A model generated the notes under the pieces. It had not been told where the DNA came from. It saw nothing but the letters and a program-made list of their open reading frames with translations, and did no database searches. The translations under genes and the position numbers were made by a program. Below are positions 59,783 through 64,000 of a stretch of 64,000 bases of DNA, piece after piece (the stretch's first letter is position 1; each line of letters opens with the position of its first letter). This stretch comes from an uncultured Acidobacteriia bacterium (lineage in GTDB: Bacteria; Acidobacteriota; Terriglobia; Bryobacterales; Bryobacteraceae). The stretch is taken from NCBI GenBank assembly GCA_903907865.1, contig CAIVPR010000053.1, forward strand, positions 1 to 64,000, written 5' to 3'.

Positions 59783-62700
59783 CTACGGGACCGTGATGAT
59801 GCCCCAAACCGGTGATCCGACCGCAGTCCCCGTCGATGCATAGTATTGCACCATGTACGGGTGTTCGCCTTGACGGGCGTCCACGACCACCGGACAGTTT
59901 GTTGTCGTACACGAAACCACCGTCTTCTTGCTCGACGGCTGGATCACAGTAACCTTGGCCGTGGTGGCCTTGGCAACCGAAGCGAAGTTGAGCGTGACAG
60001 TCTTGTTCGTAATCACAGCAGGTTGCACGCCGCCCAACCGGACGGCCGGCCATTGGTGCGCCATGCCCATGCCGAAGGTGAACCCGAGCCACTTGTAGTT
60101 CCACGTGTTGTCGGAATCAAGCGCGGTGAGATAGACGTCATCCGAGTAGGGTCCGCCCAGCTTGCCCCACTGCGCCCCGTAGAACTTGTCGCCGAAGTCC
60201 TTATTCGTGGCTGTGGGATTGGCCTCATAGGCTACCCGCATCGCATTCTGCGCCTCGGCGTTCAGCATCCGGGCGCTGGCCCGCGAAGCCGGGTCGGTCG
60301 CATAGGTGCAATTCATCCGGGGATTGGTCTTGGGCTCGCACCCGCCCCATTCCCGTGCGTAGTTCAAGCCGCCGGTGACTGGATCGAAGCCCGTGTTCAT
60401 CAGCCAGTTGGCCGCCCCCGTCGCCAAGGTCGCATAGTCCTTGGCCGTGGTGCCCGTTGCGCCCAAGGAGGCAAGCTTCATCGCGAAGGTCTTGATCCCC
60501 AGCATGAAAGGCTGCTGGCCGTAGCCGAGTTCGCAGTACCGGGACGACATGTAAACACCCGTCGCGCCCGTCCAAGGCCGGTCCAACTTGATTGTGGAAG
60601 CGTCGACGTATTGGCACGCATAGAGCGTGTTCATGTTCGCGGCGTCCGTGTAGGTTCCGGCGAACGCCAGCCAGTAGTTGTCGGCCTCCAACTGGTAGGG
60701 GTAGGTTCCGGTGTCGCCGTCGTAAGGTGTGCTCATCACGATACCCGACGAGGAGTTCACCGTGTAGTAGGAGTAGAAGAGGTACGGTTGCCCGCTCCGC
60801 TTCCCCATGACGACGATCTTGGTCGACGGAACGAAAGGCCCGCCGCCGGTGCCCGTGCCGAACGTCAATCCGTTGGTGACAGGCGATCGTCCCCGTGCCG
60901 GTTACCGGACACATGGACGGACTCACGTTGCTTCCCGTGACCGTTGTGCTGCCGTTGGTCAGCGTGAACGATGCCCCGGTGTTGAAGCTCGGTGCCGGAA
61001 ACTCGTTGTTCGCGCCCTTGCAGGACTTGTCGCGGGCCAGCGCCAAGGCCAATTGCGCCTTCCAGTAGGAGCGCTGGTTGGGCGTATTCGGATCTCCCGT
61101 GTCCACCGGGTCGAACATGGCAGCCAATGCGATCCACGACAGGCCGTAGGCGCCTTCGCGGACATCCGAAGTACAGGGAGCAAGAATCGCGCCCCCGGCG
61201 TAGGGATTTTCGATGGCCTGCGAGGCCAGCCGGCGAATCGTATACCAGTTGTTGACGCGGGTGTTTGCCGCTCCCGTATCATCGGTACCGTCTAAAACGG
61301 CGGCCGCCACCAAGCCCGTGGCACCAACTCGCCGGGGCAGTATTCCCTGCCAGCCCTGGTCAAACCCGGGGGCCGTCGGGAGGTAGTCCCCAACTGCGCG
61401 GGCATTGTCCCGGAACATGGAGAAGCCGGAGCGATAGTACCCGGCATAGTGGGCCAGGACCTCGTCGTAGTAATTGGGACCGAATTCCGAGAACCAGTCC
61501 TGGGACGCGTCCTGGAAACGTACCGTCTGGCCTGTCTGATTCCCCTGCACGCTGGAGAAGATGTCGCCGTGGTAAACCCGCGTGTCGCTCTCGCAGGACG
61601 AGATGGAGGACAGGCTGTTGCCGACCGTGAGATCGGGCCGCAGCCAACCCCGCACCATGTACCGGCTCGGTTGCAGGATCGCGTAGCTGAAAGAACCGGC
61701 GTCCGCATCCACGGGCCAGGGTCGCCCCAGCATCATCGAATTGCCGCTGGCCACGTTTGCCACGGAGCTGAAGAACACGAACGCGACTCCACGGTGCGTC
61801 CCCTGGATCCGAATCCGCAGACTTTCGTACGTGCCATTCCAAGCCGTTCCCGTGCCCGTCAGCATGGTGGAGCCGGGTGTGGGGGAAACGGTCCCGGCCT
61901 TGTACGCCACGAATCCCGGCTCGCCTGGCCCGGCGGCGCAAAAATCGGTGAGGAATTTTGTGCCGACGCCCTTGGTTGTGGCCTGCCGCACAATCGAAAG
62001 TGCCGGCCAAGACTGTGCAACTGAAACCTGTTCGTACGTGCCAGCCATGAATGCGCGACCGTCATAGCATACGGTCAGGACATTTCCGGCGACCCCGCAG
62101 ATGCGGATTTGCTCCACCGGCGTCCAAACACTCGGCGTGTGGATCATGATGAGAGCGGGCAAGACCGAGAGGTCCATCGTGCTCACGTCGGTCACCGTGA
62201 TCGTCGTGTCGGTCGGACCAATTGCGGAGGCCAGTGTGGTCTGTGAGGACGAATTCGCGGAACTCGGGATGTAGCTGATGGTGCCCGAAAGGTTGGCACC
62301 CCACCCGGGAGGGCTGATTGCCGCCAAATACGGCTGCCGTACCTGGGCCGAATGTAGCGCCATTTGGTCCGCCCACGGCCACGGATTCTTGCCGAACGCG
62401 ATCATCGGGCCAAAGATCAAGTCTGCCGCAGGATTCGCCTGCACCACCACTCCGTTGTTGTCAGTCGCCACGGCCCCAACACTGATTACGCTGGTGGTTG
62501 ACTGGCCCGTGACGTCGGTAACGGCCAACGTGAAGGTGTAGGTCCCAAACACAAGGCCCCGGACGGTCGGGTTGGCGGCCGTTGGATCGGAGAAGACCAC
62601 CGGCGTGGGACCGGTCGCAGTCCAGGCATAGGTCACGACATTCGATGTTCCGTCCATGGAAAAGCTGTGCGAACCATCCAGGGTCGCCGCGAAACCTGCC

Positions 62701-64000
62701 CGCAACGATACCCAGGTTGACCAGGTTGGCGCTCCGCCGGTCCGCGGCAGGGAAACGGGCGGCTGTTTGGGGGTGGGGCCGAACACTGCCCCGGTACCGG
62801 AGGCGTCGTGGTGGTTGCCGGACGCGTCCAGCAGAGTCCCGTCGAACCTGAGGTTGGTCGCCATCACTTCGGACGAGTATGTTGTTGGAGGAGTGCTGCC
62901 ATCCGGCACGACCGTGTCCAGAATCCGGAAGAAGCCGAGGGTTGCGCTGGTGTTGCCGCCTCCGATGCTTCCGCCCGATCCCGACCACGCGTTGGGGCTG
63001 AATGTGGACGCAAAACTCTCATACCCGGTGCCGTCAAGATTCCAGAGTTCGGTCACGAACCGGGATTTCGCGGCATCGCGCTGGATGCGGACCAGAACGT
63101 TGGTGCGCCCGTTGAGCGCAACGTCGTTTACGCTTGCTCCGGTCACCATGGTGTCGCGTTCGTCATAGGTCCGCAGTATGACCGTGCCGCCTTCGGCCAC
63201 GTATGTGGATGCCCAGACACCCAGACCACCCATGTGCCACAGGGTGTCCCCGCCGGTCGTGGGGCACCAGTTGTTCAACTGGAATTCGACCCGCCACGAC
63301 GAGGTTGCCGCGCGAGCGGGGTCGGACACCAAAAAGGCGGGATTTCCCGAAACCAAGGTGAGGGATTGGGCGACGATCAGGGTCTGTGCGTACGCGGGAG
63401 ATGCCATCGTGATGTCGTGGTGGCCTCCGGAACTGTCGGCAACGTTCCCGTCGAAGTCCCAATAGTTGAGTGCCGAATCCTTCACGAACGGCGCGGGCAT
63501 GGCGCTGCCATCGGCCAGGATTGTATTGAACAGACGCGCAAAGGCAAGTTTCACAGTGGTGGACGCGCCGCCGAAGCCCTTGCCGCTGAACGTCTTCGAA
63601 ACCGGTACGATGCCGTAGCTGCTCTTGGCATACCCGGTTCCATCGGCATTCCAGATTTCACAAACAAAGCGGTTTTGCGTTGCGTCGCGCTGTACACGCA
63701 CCATCACATTGGTGCGGCTCGCCAGGGATAGGTCGCAGACTCCCGTGCCGGCTGTGGCGGTGTCGCGCGCATCCACCAGGCGGAGCCAGCTGACGCCGTT
63801 CGTGGCCTGGTAGATCGCGGCGGTGGCACCGATGCTGGAGAGCGACCAAATTGTCCCGGTCCCGGTAGTTGCGCTCCATCCATGCATCTGGAACTCGAAT
63901 CGCAGCGACTGGGAAATGCCGTAAAGGGCCTCTCCAACCTTGGTGCTGACTGCACCGGGCGTCAGGGACAGCGACTGGGCGGCCAACGGCGTCGTCGCGT
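59783..64000 (-). pseudogene. Large LamG/PKD surface protein, frameshifted, 5' end outside window
   Basis: The coding sequence enters from the right edge without a visible start. Two concanavalin/LamG-like repeats come first (LRFEFQMHGWSATTGTGTIW and WRVEFQLNNWCPTTGGDTLW, each ending in LFN/FRILDT...DGS), then a PKD-like domain (TYAWTATGPTPVVFSDPTAA, GTYTFTLAVTDVTGQ) and a long, helical C-terminal region. At about 60877-60884 the frame breaks after GTGTIAC: inserting one base gives TNGLTFGTGTGGGPFVPSTK and the rest to the stop at 59783. The reading frame left unshifted runs on as Arg/His-rich nonsense to 60225. Either a true pseudogene or a sequencing error. Followed by a good terminator. Confidence 0.75.

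Overview
The window is high-GC and gene-dense and looks like an Acidobacteriota chromosome of the Bryobacter/Solibacter type. Markers of that group are a TIGR03435-type (Soli_cterm) protein, a TIGR03436-type VWFA protein, two ~1,100-residue TonB-dependent receptors with N-terminal carboxypeptidase-regulatory domains, a PSCyt1/DUF1549/DUF1553 plus DUF1501 pair, PEP-CTERM-like tails and a GWxTD-like motif. The species assignment is inference; no rRNA or tRNA gene was recognised.

Layout. 1-0.4 kb: the end of an ISL3-type insertion sequence sitting in a truncated secreted-protein gene. 0.7-5.7 kb: a 51-aa sorting-signal-only mini-protein, a TonB-C-domain protein and a heterodimer-like ABC exporter pair. 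5.7-10.9 kb: M28 peptidase, HAD phosphatase, the agmatine-to-putrescine pair AguB/AguA, a secreted Fib_succ/DUF1566-type protein and a Uma2 nuclease. 10.9-17 kb: a MntR-like regulator overlapping an Nramp-UspA fusion under a perfect inverted-repeat operator, a MerR-TPR protein, a coiled-coil membrane protein, the VWFA protein and an ExeA-like ATPase. 17-30.4 kb: TonB receptor with a clear promoter and terminator, DUF433/DUF5615 toxin-antitoxin pair, Ser/Thr kinase, ceramidase-like enzyme, MFS exporter, gamma-glutamyltransferase, Gly-rich protein, TIGR03435 protein and LarE.

30.4-42 kb is the most rearranged part. A DUF1553-DUF1501 operon has apparently been opened twice, each time at the 3' end of a gene, with that 3' end duplicated (54 bp and 32 bp direct repeats). 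The two intervening segments carry an orphan membrane protein (cassette A) and a sigma factor, a HAF-repeat PEP-CTERM protein and a DUF433 protein (cassette B). Further on lie a doubly frameshifted DUF4258/MqsA toxin-antitoxin remnant and an IS200/IS605-type transposase with an internal deletion, flanked by hairpin clusters.

42-64 kb: an orphan OmpR-type regulator, a GH16-fold protein lacking both catalytic Glu residues, a GT39-like glycosyltransferase, a sugar-permease-like protein, a sulfatase and the second TonB receptor. A tight operon follows: two tandem-duplicate secreted proteins, a CHASE2-adenylate/guanylate cyclase, a caspase-TPR protein and an MBL-fold hydrolase. Then come a YCII/ECF42 sigma pair and a large frameshifted LamG/PKD surface protein that runs off the right edge. 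A dispersed ~65-70 bp inverted repeat sits in two convergent 3'-3' gaps, with a rearranged relative in a third.

The two regions most worth following up are the paired 3'-end-duplicating cassettes and the cyclase/caspase/MBL operon.
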